Assembly: GCF_040712075.1 (NCBI RefSeq)
Contig: NZ_JBFCVL010000004.1
Span: 310,001-374,000, forward strand
Origin: Fodinicurvata sp. EGI_FJ10296
Lineage (GTDB): Bacteria; Pseudomonadota; Alphaproteobacteria; DSM-16000; Inquilinaceae
Length of the DNA: 64,000 bases
Direction of reading: 5' to 3'
The number at the start of each line of letters is the position of its first letter. The first letter of the stretch is position 1. The position numbers and the translations under genes are program-made. The notes under the pieces were generated by a model. That model was not told the origin of the DNA, did no database searches, and worked only from the letters and a program-made list of their open reading frames with translations. This document shows, piece by piece, positions 25,867 through 35,374 of the stretch.

Positions 25867-27216
25867 ATGAGACGCACATTCCGTACAGCAGTTTCAACCC
25901 TCGCCATATCTGGCGGTCTGGTCGCCATGGCGACCACGGCCCAGGCCCAGGACTGGGATCTCGCAACAGCCGCCGAACCGTATTCCGGCACGACGATCAA
26001 TGCGATCTTTCTTGATCGTCCCGGTTATCGCGCCGCAATCGAACTGATACCGGAGTTCGAGGAGGCGACCGGCATAAACGTGGAATGGGAGATACTCCCC
26101 TACGAGAACAGCCGGGAACGCCAGGTGCTGGATTTCACTGCCGGTGGCGACATCGATGTTGTCCTTGTCGACGTGGTCTGGATCGGCGAGTTCGCCGCCA
26201 ACGGTTGGGTCGAACCGATGGATCAGTTCTTCGATGACGAAAGCCTTGCCGACCCGGATCTCAATCTCGACGGCTTCTTTCCGATCCTGCTCGAATCTTT
26301 CGGCACCTGGGACGAGACCATCTACGGCCTTCCATTCGACAACTACTCCGGGCTTCTGTACTACAACAGCTGCATGCTTGAGGACGCAGGTTTCGACGGG
26401 CCGCCGGAAACATGGACCGAACTGTATGAAGACTACGGTCCTGCTCTGACCGAAGGCGACCAGTACGCGTTTGCACTGCAGTCCCGCCGCGGCGAGACGC
26501 AGTCGGCCGACAGCTTCATGCGCGTTCTCTGGCCGTTCGGCGGCGCCCTGCTGGATGATGAGTTCCGCTCGGCACTTATGACTGAAGAAAGCCAGACCGG
26601 CCTGCAGTTCCGCCAGGATCTCATGGAATACATGCCGCCGGGCATTGTCGACTACGATCACGCTGAAGCCGTCAACGCGCTGGCTCAAGGCCAGGTGGCC
26701 ATGATCACGGAATGGTCGTCCTTCTATTCCACTCTCGCAGATCCGGCTTCGTCGGACATCGTCGATTGCCTGGAGGTCGCGACGGAACCGGCAGGACCAG
26801 CCGGTCTGAAACCAGCACTCGGCGGATTCTCGCTGGCTGTTGCGTCACAATCCTCCGACGCGGAAAAGGCAGCCTCCTATCTCTTCATCCAGTGGATCAC
26901 GTCGGAGGAAATGGCTGTTCCGTATCTGGAAGCCGGCGGCGTCGCGGGCCGGACCGCTCCCTATGAGGACCAGGACATCCTCGATCGGTTCCCTTATGCC
27001 GAACCGATGGTCCAATCCTGGCAGGGCGGCGTGCCCGATTTCCGTCCCCGCTTCCCGGAATGGCCCGAGATATCGGAAATCATCGCCGACTGGGGCACGC
27101 GTATCATGCTGGGCGACGTATCGACCGAGGAAGGCGCGCGCGAAATCGGCGATCGTATGGAAGCCGTGCTTGATCGGGCCGGCTACTACGACGGCGACAA
27201 ACCCCTGATGAAGTAG
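25867..27216 (+). CDS. Carbohydrate ABC transporter substrate-binding protein
   Basis: A 449-residue periplasmic binding protein of cluster B/CUT1 type. The signal peptide ends near AQA-QDW (about residue 28). The mature chain shows [70 protein letters not shown] and the [27 protein letters not shown] block shared by sugar and polyol binders. AGGAGG precedes the ATG. Followed by a strong stem-loop (27225-27257), which commonly raises the amount of binding-protein mRNA over the permeases. The ligand is inferred to be a sugar alcohol or monosaccharide from the neighbouring dehydrogenase and kinases. Confidence 0.92.
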   Translation: MRRTFRTAVSTLAISGGLVAMATTAQAQDWDLATAAEPYSGTTINAIFLDRPGYRAAIELIPEFEEATGINVEWEILPYENSRERQVLDFTAGGDIDVVLVDVVWIGEFAANGWVEPMDQFFDDESLADPDLNLDGFFPILLESFGTWDETIYGLPFDNYSGLLYYNSCMLEDAGFDGPPETWTELYEDYGPALTEGDQYAFALQSRRGETQSADSFMRVLWPFGGALLDDEFRSALMTEESQTGLQFRQDLMEYMPPGIVDYDHAEAVNALAQGQVAMITEWSSFYSTLADPASSDIVDCLEVATEPAGPAGLKPALGGFSLAVASQSSDAEKAASYLFIQWITSEEMAVPYLEAGGVAGRTAPYEDQDILDRFPYAEPMVQSWQGGVPDFRPRFPEWPEISEIIADWGTRIMLGDVSTEEGAREIGDRMEAVLDRAGYYDGDKPLMK

Positions 27217-27224
27217 CGGCATCA

Positions 27225-27257
27225 GCCCCGTTCGGCACCGGAACTGCCGGGCGGGGC
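27225..27257 (+). other. Intercistronic stem-loop after the binding-protein gene
   Basis: GCCCCG-N2-CGGC pairs with GCCG-N2-CGGGGC, nine bases past the stop codon of the binding-protein gene. No T-run follows. Such structures usually protect the upstream mRNA from 3' decay and cause partial termination. Confidence 0.6.
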
Positions 27258-27276
27258 AACACCAAGGACACCTTCC

Positions 27277-27843
27277 ATGACGCGCAGCCTTTCGTCGATG
27301 GCGGAAACCGCCTGTGCCGAAATCGCAGCCGTATTCCAGCCGATGGACGATACGGCCATTACCGCGATCAACGGCGAAATCAGGTCGGCGCGAAAGATCG
27401 CACTCTACGGCGTCGGGCGCGAAGGACTGATGATGAAGGCCTTTGCCATGCGCCTTTATCATTGCGGTCTGGGTGCTCATGTCGTCGGCGATATGACGAC
27501 GCCGCCGCTGGGCAACGGCGACCTGCTGATCGTCAGCGCCGGCCCGGGATCCTTCTCGACTGTCGAGGCCCTGATGAAGGTAGCCCGTGGTGCCGGTGCC
27601 CGCATCGTCTGCGTCACCGCGCAGCCGGACGGCACCGCCGCCGCCCTCGCCGACACGGTCATCACGTTGCCGGCTCAAACCATGGCTGACGATCGGCGAA
27701 ACGCGGCCGGCTCCATCCTGCCGATGGGCAGCCTCTACGAGGGCGCCCAATATGTCTTCTTCGAAGTGGCGATCCTGGCATTGCGGGACGATCTCGGCCT
27801 GTCGCCCGACGCAATGCGGGCCAATCACACCAATCTCGAATAG
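27277..27843 (+). CDS. 6-phospho-3-hexuloisomerase-like SIS-domain protein
   Basis: A 188-residue single SIS-domain isomerase. [23 protein letters not shown], the [22 protein letters not shown] phosphate loop and the C-terminal [19 protein letters not shown]...RANHTNLE are diagnostic of the PHI/HxlB family, which converts D-arabino-3-hexulose 6-phosphate to fructose 6-phosphate. Note SAGPGS in place of the usual SGSGET. No hexulose-phosphate synthase is nearby, so this is not a formaldehyde pathway; it probably isomerises a phosphoketose formed from an imported polyol. AAGGA precedes the ATG. Confidence 0.85.
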   Translation: MTRSLSSMAETACAEIAAVFQPMDDTAITAINGEIRSARKIALYGVGREGLMMKAFAMRLYHCGLGAHVVGDMTTPPLGNGDLLIVSAGPGSFSTVEALMKVARGAGARIVCVTAQPDGTAAALADTVITLPAQTMADDRRNAAGSILPMGSLYEGAQYVFFEVAILALRDDLGLSPDAMRANHTNLE

Positions 27844-27855
27844 GGACAGCGGGCC

Positions 27856-28794
27856 ATGACCGGCAGACAACAACCGGCGACTGACCACGGCATGGAACCG
27901 AAACGCCTGCGGCCGATGCGGAAACCCGGATGGACCGCTTTCTGGTTTCTGCTGCCGGCGGTCGGGGCATTGCTGGCGATCGGGCTCTATCCGCTATTGT
28001 TTGCCGTCTACAACTCGTTTCGGCGCTACAATCTGGCCCGGCCGAACGAAGCCCGCGATTTCGTCGGTTTCGACAACTATGCCACCGCGCTGACCGACCC
28101 CAGCTTCATCGAGGCCATGCTGCGCACGCTGGGATTTCTGGTCACGGTCCTGCCCGTACAAATCGCGCTCGGTCTGGCAATCGCGCTTTTGCTGCATCGC
28201 CCCGGCCTGGGACTGCTCAAGGTTTTCACCCGGCTCAGTCTGGTCATCCCGCTGGCGACCACCTATGCCGTGGTCGGGCTGGTGGGGCGGCTGCTGTTCA
28301 ACCGCGATGCCGGTGTGATCAACTGGTTCGTCACGGTCTTCGGCGCGTCGCCGGTGGAATGGCTGGGGTCGACAACCAATGCCTTCATCGCCGTCGCCCT
28401 TATGGATATCTGGCAGTGGACGCCGTTCTGCGCGCTGATCCTGCTTGCCGGGTTGACCATGGTGCCAAACGAGATCGAGGAAGCCGCCAGACTTGAAACG
28501 AAGACCTGGTGGCGCATCCTGGTCTATGTGCAACTTCCCTATCTGCTGCCCGGCCTTACGGCCGTACTCATCCTGCGCACGGCGGAGGTTCTCAAGCTTT
28601 TCGATCTGATCTTCACGATGACGCGCGGTGGGCCGGGCGCGGCGACCGAACTGATTTCGATCTACATCCAGCGGATCGGCTTTCGGGTGTTCGATCAGGG
28701 CATGGCGTCGGCGCAGGCGGTGTTGCTGCTGATCCTGACCATTGTTCTGTCGCGCCTCTATATCCGCGTCGTCTACAGGGAGATCGAGACATGA
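27856..28794 (+). CDS. Carbohydrate ABC transporter permease (MalF/UgpA type)
   Basis: A 312-residue inner-membrane protein with six predicted membrane segments. TM1 is [27 protein letters not shown], and the coupling EAA loop is [44 protein letters not shown] near the C-terminus is typical of MalF/UgpA subunits. The gene starts 12 bases after the isomerase and its stop overlaps the next permease start (ATGA). It forms the heterodimeric channel with the following gene. Confidence 0.94.
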   Translation: MTGRQQPATDHGMEPKRLRPMRKPGWTAFWFLLPAVGALLAIGLYPLLFAVYNSFRRYNLARPNEARDFVGFDNYATALTDPSFIEAMLRTLGFLVTVLPVQIALGLAIALLLHRPGLGLLKVFTRLSLVIPLATTYAVVGLVGRLLFNRDAGVINWFVTVFGASPVEWLGSTTNAFIAVALMDIWQWTPFCALILLAGLTMVPNEIEEAARLETKTWWRILVYVQLPYLLPGLTAVLILRTAEVLKLFDLIFTMTRGGPGAATELISIYIQRIGFRVFDQGMASAQAVLLLILTIVLSRLYIRVVYREIET

Positions 28795-29627
28795 GTGCAG
28801 GCACTGCAGGGCGTCGCCGGCTACCTACCATCTTGCACGCGTTCGGCCTCGTCATTGTCTTCGTCGTCGCTGTCTTCCCGTTCTACTGGATGGTCGCGAC
28901 CAGCTTCAAGACCGGGTCGGATATCCTCTCGTCGCCCCCGGTATGGGTTTTCTCGCCCACGCTGACGAACTATGCCGAAGCCCTGATCAGACAGGGCGTT
29001 GCGGCGAGCCTGCTGAATTCAATCATCGTTGCCCTGTCGACGACCGTCCTGGCGATCGCGATCGGGACCCCCGCAGCCTATGCACTGGCGCGCTTCGAAT
29101 TCCGCGGCAAGTCCGAACTGTGGTTCTGGTTCATAACCAATCGCATGATCAGCCCGATCGTGCTTGCCCTGCCCTTCTTCCTGTTGGCGCGCTCCCTTGG
29201 CCTGATCGACACCTATCTCGTGCTCATTCTCGTCTATCTCACATTCAATCTGCCGATCGTCGTCTGGATCTGCGCCGACCAGTTCCGGTCCATTCCCCGC
29301 GAACTGGACGAGGCCGCAAGGCTCGATGGCGCGTCCCCGCTGGCGACCTTTTTCCGGATTGCCCTGCCGCTCGCCGCACCCGGCGTCGCGGTTTCGGCCA
29401 TCTTCAGCTTCATCTTCTCGTGGAACGAGCTGCTCTATGCGCTCGTCCTGACCCGGACATCCGTCCGCACCGCACCGGTGGCGGCGACGAGTTTCATGAG
29501 CGGCTACGAACTTCCCTGGGGTGAGATCATGGCGACAGGCACACTGATCGTTCTGCCGGTGATCGTGTTCGCCATGCTGGTTTCCCGTCAACTGGTCCGG
29601 GGCCTGACGATGGGCGCCGTAAAATAG
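28791..29627 (+). CDS. Carbohydrate ABC transporter permease (MalG/UgpE type)
   Basis: A 278-residue membrane protein, the second half of the permease pair. It has the MalG-like start ([24 protein letters not shown]), the segment [29 protein letters not shown], the EAA loop [24 protein letters not shown] and the final [14 protein letters not shown] block. The true start is the ATG overlapping the preceding stop codon. It completes the importer whose ATPase is encoded divergently at 23433-24569. Confidence 0.94.
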   Translation: MSAGTAGRRRLPTILHAFGLVIVFVVAVFPFYWMVATSFKTGSDILSSPPVWVFSPTLTNYAEALIRQGVAASLLNSIIVALSTTVLAIAIGTPAAYALARFEFRGKSELWFWFITNRMISPIVLALPFFLLARSLGLIDTYLVLILVYLTFNLPIVVWICADQFRSIPRELDEAARLDGASPLATFFRIALPLAAPGVAVSAIFSFIFSWNELLYALVLTRTSVRTAPVAATSFMSGYELPWGEIMATGTLIVLPVIVFAMLVSRQLVRGLTMGAVK

Positions 29628-29638
29628 GTTGAACCACC

Positions 29639-30547
29639 ATGACGACAGACATTGCCCTCGGCACCAATCTTTCCTTCGCGGTGAAACGCTGGGTCGAGCC
29701 CGAAGCCTGGGCCGGCATCGTTCGCGCCGAGCTCGAACTGGACCTTGCCCAGTTCTCGTTCGACATTCTCGACCCATGGTGGCCGTCCGAGTTGCGCGGC
29801 GCCCTCACCCGGCGCATTCGCCGGGCCTGCGAGGCCGAAGGCATCGTGCTCCACAGCGCGTTCGTGGGTCTGGCGAGCTACACATACAACCAATTGCTCC
29901 ACCCTGAACCGGAAGGCAGGGAGGCCGGACTTGAGTGGTTCAGGCGAGCGATCGACACGGCCGCCGATCTCGGCGTCAGGGAAATCGGCGGGCCGCTGGG
30001 TGCGCTCTCTCCCGCAGAAGCTGCGGACGCGACCAGGCGCCACGATGCCTATGAGCGGCTGATCGACATGGTGGCCGATCTGACCGACCACGCTGCTGCG
30101 CGCGGCCTGGCCGGCTTCGTGGTCGAGCCGACACCCCTGCCGCGGGAATTCTTCTGGCGTGTCGAGGACTGTCTGGCGATACGGTCGCGACTGTCAGAGC
30201 GTACCGCCGTGCCGATCAGCTTCTGTCTCGACTGGGGCCATGCGCTTTACCGGCCGCTTTACGGGCTGGACGGCGCCGACGTGCGGCCCTGGCTGGTTGG
30301 GCTGGGGGAGCATATCGGCCAGTTCCACCTGCAGCAGACAGATGGTGTGCTCGACCGGCACTGGGGCTTCACGCGCGATGACGGCATCGTCGACCCGGTC
30401 CAGGCCGCAAATCTGATCCGCGGGGCCGGGCTGAGTGACAGACCCGTTTTCCTTGAGGTGTTCTATCCGTTCGAAACGGCCGACGACCAGGTTTTGAGCG
30501 ACATGAAACGATGCGTGTCCACACTGAAAGAGGCCTTTTCCACATAG
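29639..30547 (+). CDS. TIM-barrel sugar-phosphate isomerase/epimerase family protein
   Basis: A 302-residue Xyl_isomerase-like TIM-barrel (AP endonuclease 2 family) protein. LGTNLSFAVKRW opens the barrel; GGPLGAL, FVVEPTPLPREFFW, SFCLDWGHALYRP, FHLQQTDGVLDRHWGF and VFLEVFYPFE carry the Glu, Asp, His and Glu residues that bind a divalent metal in this fold. It would isomerise or epimerise a ketose or its phosphate. It resembles, as far as I recall, EryC/tetrulose-phosphate epimerase-type proteins of polyol pathways, but this is not firm. It lies between the permeases and the SorC regulator in one operon. Confidence 0.82.
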   Translation: MTTDIALGTNLSFAVKRWVEPEAWAGIVRAELELDLAQFSFDILDPWWPSELRGALTRRIRRACEAEGIVLHSAFVGLASYTYNQLLHPEPEGREAGLEWFRRAIDTAADLGVREIGGPLGALSPAEAADATRRHDAYERLIDMVADLTDHAAARGLAGFVVEPTPLPREFFWRVEDCLAIRSRLSERTAVPISFCLDWGHALYRPLYGLDGADVRPWLVGLGEHIGQFHLQQTDGVLDRHWGFTRDDGIVDPVQAANLIRGAGLSDRPVFLEVFYPFETADDQVLSDMKRCVSTLKEAFST

Positions 30548-30661
30548 TCGGAGGTGACGATGCAGGCCGGGGTTTCGGGGCGTCGCGTTTTCTGGCATCT
30601 GCATGGAGCGTTCTCGCAAGTTCGGATGACTCCCGGCAACAGCATACAGAGGCAATGATCG

Positions 30662-31633
30662 GTGACCGACAGACCGTTGCGTTTCGCCCAGGCTGACAGC
30701 CGGGAAGATTTTCAGACCCGGATCGCCTGGTACTACTATGTCGGCAACATGACGCAGCAGGAAATCGCGGACCTGCTGGGAACGAGCCGCAATCGGGTCA
30801 ACCGCGAACTGTCCGCGTGCCGGGAAAACGGCATCATCCGGATATCGATCACCCGGCCGGTCGGCGCCTGTGTCGCTGCAGAAGAAGCGCTGAAGGATCA
30901 ATTCGGACTCGACAACGCGATCGTCGTGCCGACGCCCCGGCGGCCGGAGGACTTGCGTGCGGCCATCGGCTTTGGCGCGGCGGGATATCTGGAGCCGAGA
31001 ATCCATGATGGCATGAAGATCGGCGTCGGATGGGGCCGCACGACGCGATCCATCGTCCATTCGCTTACGCCCCGGCCGTTGCGCAATATCCAGATCATCT
31101 CGGTTCTGGGCGGCCTTTCCCATTGTTCTCGCATCAACACCTTCGAGATCGTGTCGGATTTCGCCGATCTGTTCGATGCCGACCGCCATTTCTTCGCGGC
31201 ACCAATTTACGCCAGCACCGAAGAAGCGCGAGATGTGCTGCTTGCGCAGGACGCCATCCGCGAAACCCACGAACTGGCGAAAACGGTCGATATCGCCATC
31301 GTGACGACGGGCGACCTCAGCGACAGTCTGATCATCGAATACGGGATGACGCCGAAGGAGGTCGTTGAACTCGACCGCGCCGGTGCTGTGGGCGACGTCC
31401 TCGGCCAATTCGTCGACAGCCGCGGACAGCTCGTCGATCATCCCATCAATCGACGTGCGGTCGCATTGGCGATCAACGACCTGAAAGCCATACCGTCGGT
31501 GATGCTGGCCTCCGGCGGCGCCAGCAAGATCCGCGTCATGCGCGCCCTTCTCGGCGCCGGGCTGATCAATGTACTCGCGACGGACGAGGCTACGGCCGAA
31601 GCGCTGCTGGCGGCGGAAACGACGGGGCGTTAA
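30662..31633 (+). CDS. SorC/DeoR-type sugar-binding transcriptional regulator
   Basis: A 323-residue regulator. The N-terminal helix-turn-helix (YYYVGNMTQQEIADLLGTSRNRVNRELSACRENGIIRI) is followed by the sugar-binding domain with IGVGWGRTTRSIVHSL, IISVLGGLS and VDIAIVTTGDL, the pattern of SorC-family proteins that sense a phosphosugar. The GTG at 30662 has GAGG upstream. It closes the polyol operon and most likely controls it; possible sites are noted at 20645-20665 and 24672-24691. Its stop codon overlaps that of the convergent metalloprotease gene by two bases. Confidence 0.92.
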   Translation: MTDRPLRFAQADSREDFQTRIAWYYYVGNMTQQEIADLLGTSRNRVNRELSACRENGIIRISITRPVGACVAAEEALKDQFGLDNAIVVPTPRRPEDLRAAIGFGAAGYLEPRIHDGMKIGVGWGRTTRSIVHSLTPRPLRNIQIISVLGGLSHCSRINTFEIVSDFADLFDADRHFFAAPIYASTEEARDVLLAQDAIRETHELAKTVDIAIVTTGDLSDSLIIEYGMTPKEVVELDRAGAVGDVLGQFVDSRGQLVDHPINRRAVALAINDLKAIPSVMLASGGASKIRVMRALLGAGLINVLATDEATAEALLAAETTGR

Positions 31634-33588
31634 CGGCGACGCGGCTGCACCTCGACGCGGCTCTGGACGGACAGGGACGTGGTGCCGCTCTCACCGCTGC
31701 CGGGACCATAGACCGACGGCTGCCAGTTTTCGTGACACTCGAACTCGACCACTTCGCGGTCGTCGCTTGCCCAGGAGCCCGACAGTGGTTCATTCGGGGG
31801 ACCGATATGAGTCATGTCCGGCGGCGAACCCCACCACCTCCCCGACGACTGGCAGGCGAGCGACCAGAAATGCGTGCGGGGTTCGGTATTTTCGCCGGGA
31901 AAGGGCCCTTCAACGGTCGTGGTCACAGTGACCGGCAGTTCGGCCTCAAGGCTCACCGCATCGCCATGCGATACGATGCGCAGATCGCCGCCGTCTTCGG
32001 CGATCGGTCCGGAGCTCTCAAAGGTCTCCTGTGTCCAGTAGTTGCAGATATCCGGGTGCCCGGGCGCGCAGCGCTCATGCAGGTAGCCGCCACTCAGTGT
32101 CATTTCCGACCCGTCGTTCGGATAGATGACCCGCTCCTCGCCCGTGAGCCGGTCGGTTTCCGTTTCCGGCGGACCGGTCTGGATGTCGAGAACCGCCTGC
32201 CATTGCATCGTCGCCTTCTCGGCAAAGGGAATCTCGTCCGGCGGCCCCTGGAACGCGCCATCGAAATTCGCCGTCATGTTCCCGGCCAGGGGATCGGACG
32301 GCAGGGCCACGCGCAGAGTATAGCCAAGCTCCCGGCTCGCGGCCGCATTCTCGGCCACGTTGGCGACGCGCACGAAGAAATCATACGGTTCTTCGCGCCC
32401 TTCGAGGTCACGGCGGAACATGTTGCGCTTCCGGTCCGGCGTAGCCTCGTTGTAGAGCTGGCCATCGACAACGAGATGCAGGTCCCGATAATCTTCGACG
32501 ATGTCGATTTCCATCTCGGTTGTCGTGCCTTCGGGCACGATCATGCGAACCCGATAGGCGTCAGCGGCGAGTGGTTCTGCCTCACCAATTCGGGATTCGG
32601 TGCCTGTCGCCCCTCGCAATTCGATGATCGGCGCACGTGAAAAATAATCCGGCGCATTGGCGTATCGTGCGATGAAGGCCGGGAAATGGGTGGCCAGCCC
32701 GTCGCCGCTCAGGCTGCGCAAGGCGCTGTCCACCGGACCGATGCCTTGATGGGCAAGGTCGGGATTGGCTCCGATGTGCGACCAGACCCGCTCGAGATAC
32801 GCAACGCGGTCCCTGCTGCCCAGCATCTCGCCGAGCCCCAGCCAGAAATTGGCGGTATCATAGGTCTGGAGCCGCTGTTCGCGTGGTGCGCAGTCGCCGC
32901 AGGGGTAATGGAGGGAATAGTCGTAATCACGATTGGGACGACCCGTATAGGCCAGCCCGGCATGCTGGCCGAACGCGATGCGTATGGCATCCGCCGTTCC
33001 CTCGGTAATCCAGCGATGGTCCGGCATCAGAGGCGAGTCCGAATATTCCGGCGGGTATGGCAGTCCGCTGCTAAGCGAACTGGAATAGAGAGGCCCCAGC
33101 GCGTGGTAGGTCTGCTGCACGGCGTGAAACAGTTCGTGGACACTTTCCCCGCCGATCGCCATGCCTGCGATGTCGCTGGAAAGTTCGAGATCCCCTGTGC
33201 CGTCGGGATTGTCCGGCGGACTATAGGATCCGCCCACATCTTCGCCCAGTCTCTCGTCCGCGATTTCCGCGAAGTATGCGTGCGGCTCCGCACTCATTCG
33301 ATCCAGGTTCGGCTTCCGGAAGCCCTGGCCGGCCAACCATCGACTTGCCGCCTCCAACTCCTGACGGATTGCAGCGGCGGCCCCGATTCCGTCGTCGGCG
33401 CAGGCGGCAAGACCCGCGCTTACTTTCGTCGGGGAACTGCACAATACAGCCCACTCCGTCGTCGGCCAGTCTGCGGCAGCGCTCTGGGGCATCAGGTGCA
33501 GCACCGCAAGCGCGACCACCCCGACAAGAGAACCGGTTGCGATACGCCGCGGTCTGCGGGCGGGTCGGCCTCGGTAGGCAATTTCCAT
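31630..33588 (-). CDS. Secreted HExxH metalloprotease-like protein of unknown family
   Basis: A 652-residue exported protein. An Arg-rich start and hydrophobic core (GSLVGVVALAVLHLM) end at SAAA-DW near residue 40. Residues 151-155 are HELFH inside GESVHELFHAVQQTYHALG, and 41 residues later WITEGTAD supplies Glu196, which together make a gluzincin-type zinc site. The rest is mostly beta-rich, with stretches such as YRVRMIVPEGTTTEMEIDIVEDY that resemble Ig-like or carbohydrate-binding domains; Cys residues are scattered as expected of a periplasmic protein. I do not recognise a named family. Substrate unknown; no inhibitor or secretion gene is adjacent. Confidence 0.75.
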   Translation of the reverse strand: MEIAYRGRPARRPRRIATGSLVGVVALAVLHLMPQSAAADWPTTEWAVLCSSPTKVSAGLAACADDGIGAAAAIRQELEAASRWLAGQGFRKPNLDRMSAEPHAYFAEIADERLGEDVGGSYSPPDNPDGTGDLELSSDIAGMAIGGESVHELFHAVQQTYHALGPLYSSSLSSGLPYPPEYSDSPLMPDHRWITEGTADAIRIAFGQHAGLAYTGRPNRDYDYSLHYPCGDCAPREQRLQTYDTANFWLGLGEMLGSRDRVAYLERVWSHIGANPDLAHQGIGPVDSALRSLSGDGLATHFPAFIARYANAPDYFSRAPIIELRGATGTESRIGEAEPLAADAYRVRMIVPEGTTTEMEIDIVEDYRDLHLVVDGQLYNEATPDRKRNMFRRDLEGREEPYDFFVRVANVAENAAASRELGYTLRVALPSDPLAGNMTANFDGAFQGPPDEIPFAEKATMQWQAVLDIQTGPPETETDRLTGEERVIYPNDGSEMTLSGGYLHERCAPGHPDICNYWTQETFESSGPIAEDGGDLRIVSHGDAVSLEAELPVTVTTTVEGPFPGENTEPRTHFWSLACQSSGRWWGSPPDMTHIGPPNEPLSGSWASDDREVVEFECHENWQPSVYGPGSGESGTTSLSVQSRVEVQPRRR

Positions 33589-33627
33589 ATGGAAGTGTAC
33601 CTTTTTTCTGGAACGTTGAGTTTGCCC

Positions 33628-35256
33628 TCACACGAGGCTGAGGATGTGGCCGCAGTCGGTGCCCGGCGCCAGCGTGCCGGGTGCCTGTCCCCAGTCGCCC
33701 GCCAGCCGCGACGCGACGAACGCCTCGGCGACGACCGGATCGCCGCGCCGGATCAGAAGACCGGCCTGCAACAGCCGCGCCATGGTTTCAGCGAAGCGAC
33801 GGGCGTCGTTTTCGGCAACACCGCCGGACCAGCGGACGATCGCGGCTTTCAGCGCGGCGTCATAGCGCTGATCCGCCCCGGCCGCGCGTTCGAGTTCCCG
33901 GTGCAAAGCTGCCAATGACTCCGGGACTTTCGAGACGGTGCGCAGTATATCCAGACAGATGACATTGCCCGTGCCTTCCCAGATGCCGTTCAGCGGCGCC
34001 TCGCGATAGAGCCACGGCATCGGCGTATCCTCGACGTACCCCATGCCGCCAAGACACTCCATCGCTTCGGCCACGACCACGGGGCATCGCTTGTTCGACC
34101 AATACTTCGCCAGCGCGACCGCGAGCCGGGCGAAAGCACGTTCTTCGGCGTCGCCGCTGTTGTCGAAGGCCTCCGCAACCCGCAGGCCCAGTGTCAGCGC
34201 CGCCTGCCAATCGAGCGCGAGATCCGCAAGCACGGCAGTCATCAACGGATGGTCGGCCAGAGGCTTGCCGAATGCTGTCCGGTGGCGCGTCCACCACACG
34301 GCCTCGACCAGCGCGCGCCGCATCAGACCCGCGGGCGCCAGGCAGGTATCGAGGCGCGTGTGGTGCACCATTTCCAGGATGGTGGCGATGCCGCGGCCGG
34401 GCTCGCCGACCGGCACGGCCCAGGCACCGTGGTATTCGATTTCCGACGAGGCGTTCGCGCGATTGCCGAGCTTGTCTTTCAGGCGCATCAGGTGGATGGC
34501 GTTGCGGTCGCCGTCCGGCGTCCAGCGCGGCACGAGAAATGCCGTCAGTTTCTGGTCCACCCGGGCGAGCGTCAGAAAGGCATCCGACATCGGTGCCGAG
34601 CAGAACCATTTGTGGCCGACCAGCCTGAAGGCGTCGCCAACGGGCTGCGCCCGAGTGGTCGTCCCCCGCAGATCCGAGCCGCCCTGCTTTTCGGTCATTG
34701 CCATGCCGATGGTAAGCCCGGCCTTGGCGGCCGCAGGTTGCGAGGAAGAATCATAGCGTCCGGAAAGGCAGCCGGCGGTCCATGGCGCCATCGCCTCGGG
34801 CGAGGCCGAAAGCGCCGGCACGGCCGCATAGGTCATGGTCATCGGGCAGCAGACGCCGGGCTCTACCTGCGACATCAGATAGACCATGGCCCCGTGCGCC
34901 AGATGGCCACCCTTGGCTACCGTCCATGGCAGCGCGCAGTACCCGGCCGAGATGCCCTTTTCCATCAGGGCGTGATATCCGGGATGGAAGGACACCTCGT
35001 CGATCCGCCGCCCGCCCCTGTCGAATGTCACGAGTTCAGGCGGGAACCGGTTGGCGAGCCGGCCGTCATCGAGCGACCGGGCGGATCCGATTTCGGCTGC
35101 GAACACTACCACCCGTTCGGCCAGTTCCGGTGCCCCCTGCACCACCAGGTCGCGCAGCACGCGATCGTCGTCCCACAGGGACAGTGCCGCCGGCGGGACG
35201 GGCTGGTTGGTGACCTCATGCGTGGCCAGAGTGGCGCGCGGTGCGAACGGATTCAT
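33628..35256 (-). CDS. AidB-like acyl-CoA dehydrogenase family protein
   Basis: A 542-residue flavoprotein; E. coli AidB has 541. The N-terminal THEVTNQPVPPAALSLWDDDRVLRDLV and DRGGRRIDEVSFHPGYHALM are characteristic of AidB rather than normal acyl-CoA dehydrogenases. The FAD-binding region MAMTEKQGGSDLRGTTT and the C-terminal block ECLGGMGYVEDTPMPWLYREAPLNGIWEGTGNV are intact. AidB is induced by alkylation damage and binds DNA; its catalytic role is unclear. Start MNPFAPRATLA at 35256 follows AGGAAAGG. No ada or alkB gene is nearby, so a general isovaleryl-type role is also possible. Confidence 0.9.
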   Translation of the reverse strand: MNPFAPRATLATHEVTNQPVPPAALSLWDDDRVLRDLVVQGAPELAERVVVFAAEIGSARSLDDGRLANRFPPELVTFDRGGRRIDEVSFHPGYHALMEKGISAGYCALPWTVAKGGHLAHGAMVYLMSQVEPGVCCPMTMTYAAVPALSASPEAMAPWTAGCLSGRYDSSSQPAAAKAGLTIGMAMTEKQGGSDLRGTTTRAQPVGDAFRLVGHKWFCSAPMSDAFLTLARVDQKLTAFLVPRWTPDGDRNAIHLMRLKDKLGNRANASSEIEYHGAWAVPVGEPGRGIATILEMVHHTRLDTCLAPAGLMRRALVEAVWWTRHRTAFGKPLADHPLMTAVLADLALDWQAALTLGLRVAEAFDNSGDAEERAFARLAVALAKYWSNKRCPVVVAEAMECLGGMGYVEDTPMPWLYREAPLNGIWEGTGNVICLDILRTVSKVPESLAALHRELERAAGADQRYDAALKAAIVRWSGGVAENDARRFAETMARLLQAGLLIRRGDPVVAEAFVASRLAGDWGQAPGTLAPGTDCGHILSLV

Positions 35257-35374
35257 GCTGCGTCGTGCCTTTCCTCTGCTGCCGCAACCCGTCCTCCGGC
35301 GACACGATAAAGGCTGGCGCCACGGCCGTCCATCCACCCGATATTCAATACTCGGCTACGGAACTCCCGCCGGC

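Noticed and set aside
27277-27843. Ribulose monophosphate formaldehyde-fixation pathway
   Set aside because: No hexulose-6-phosphate synthase or methanol/formaldehyde genes are present; the isomerase is embedded in a sugar transporter operon.
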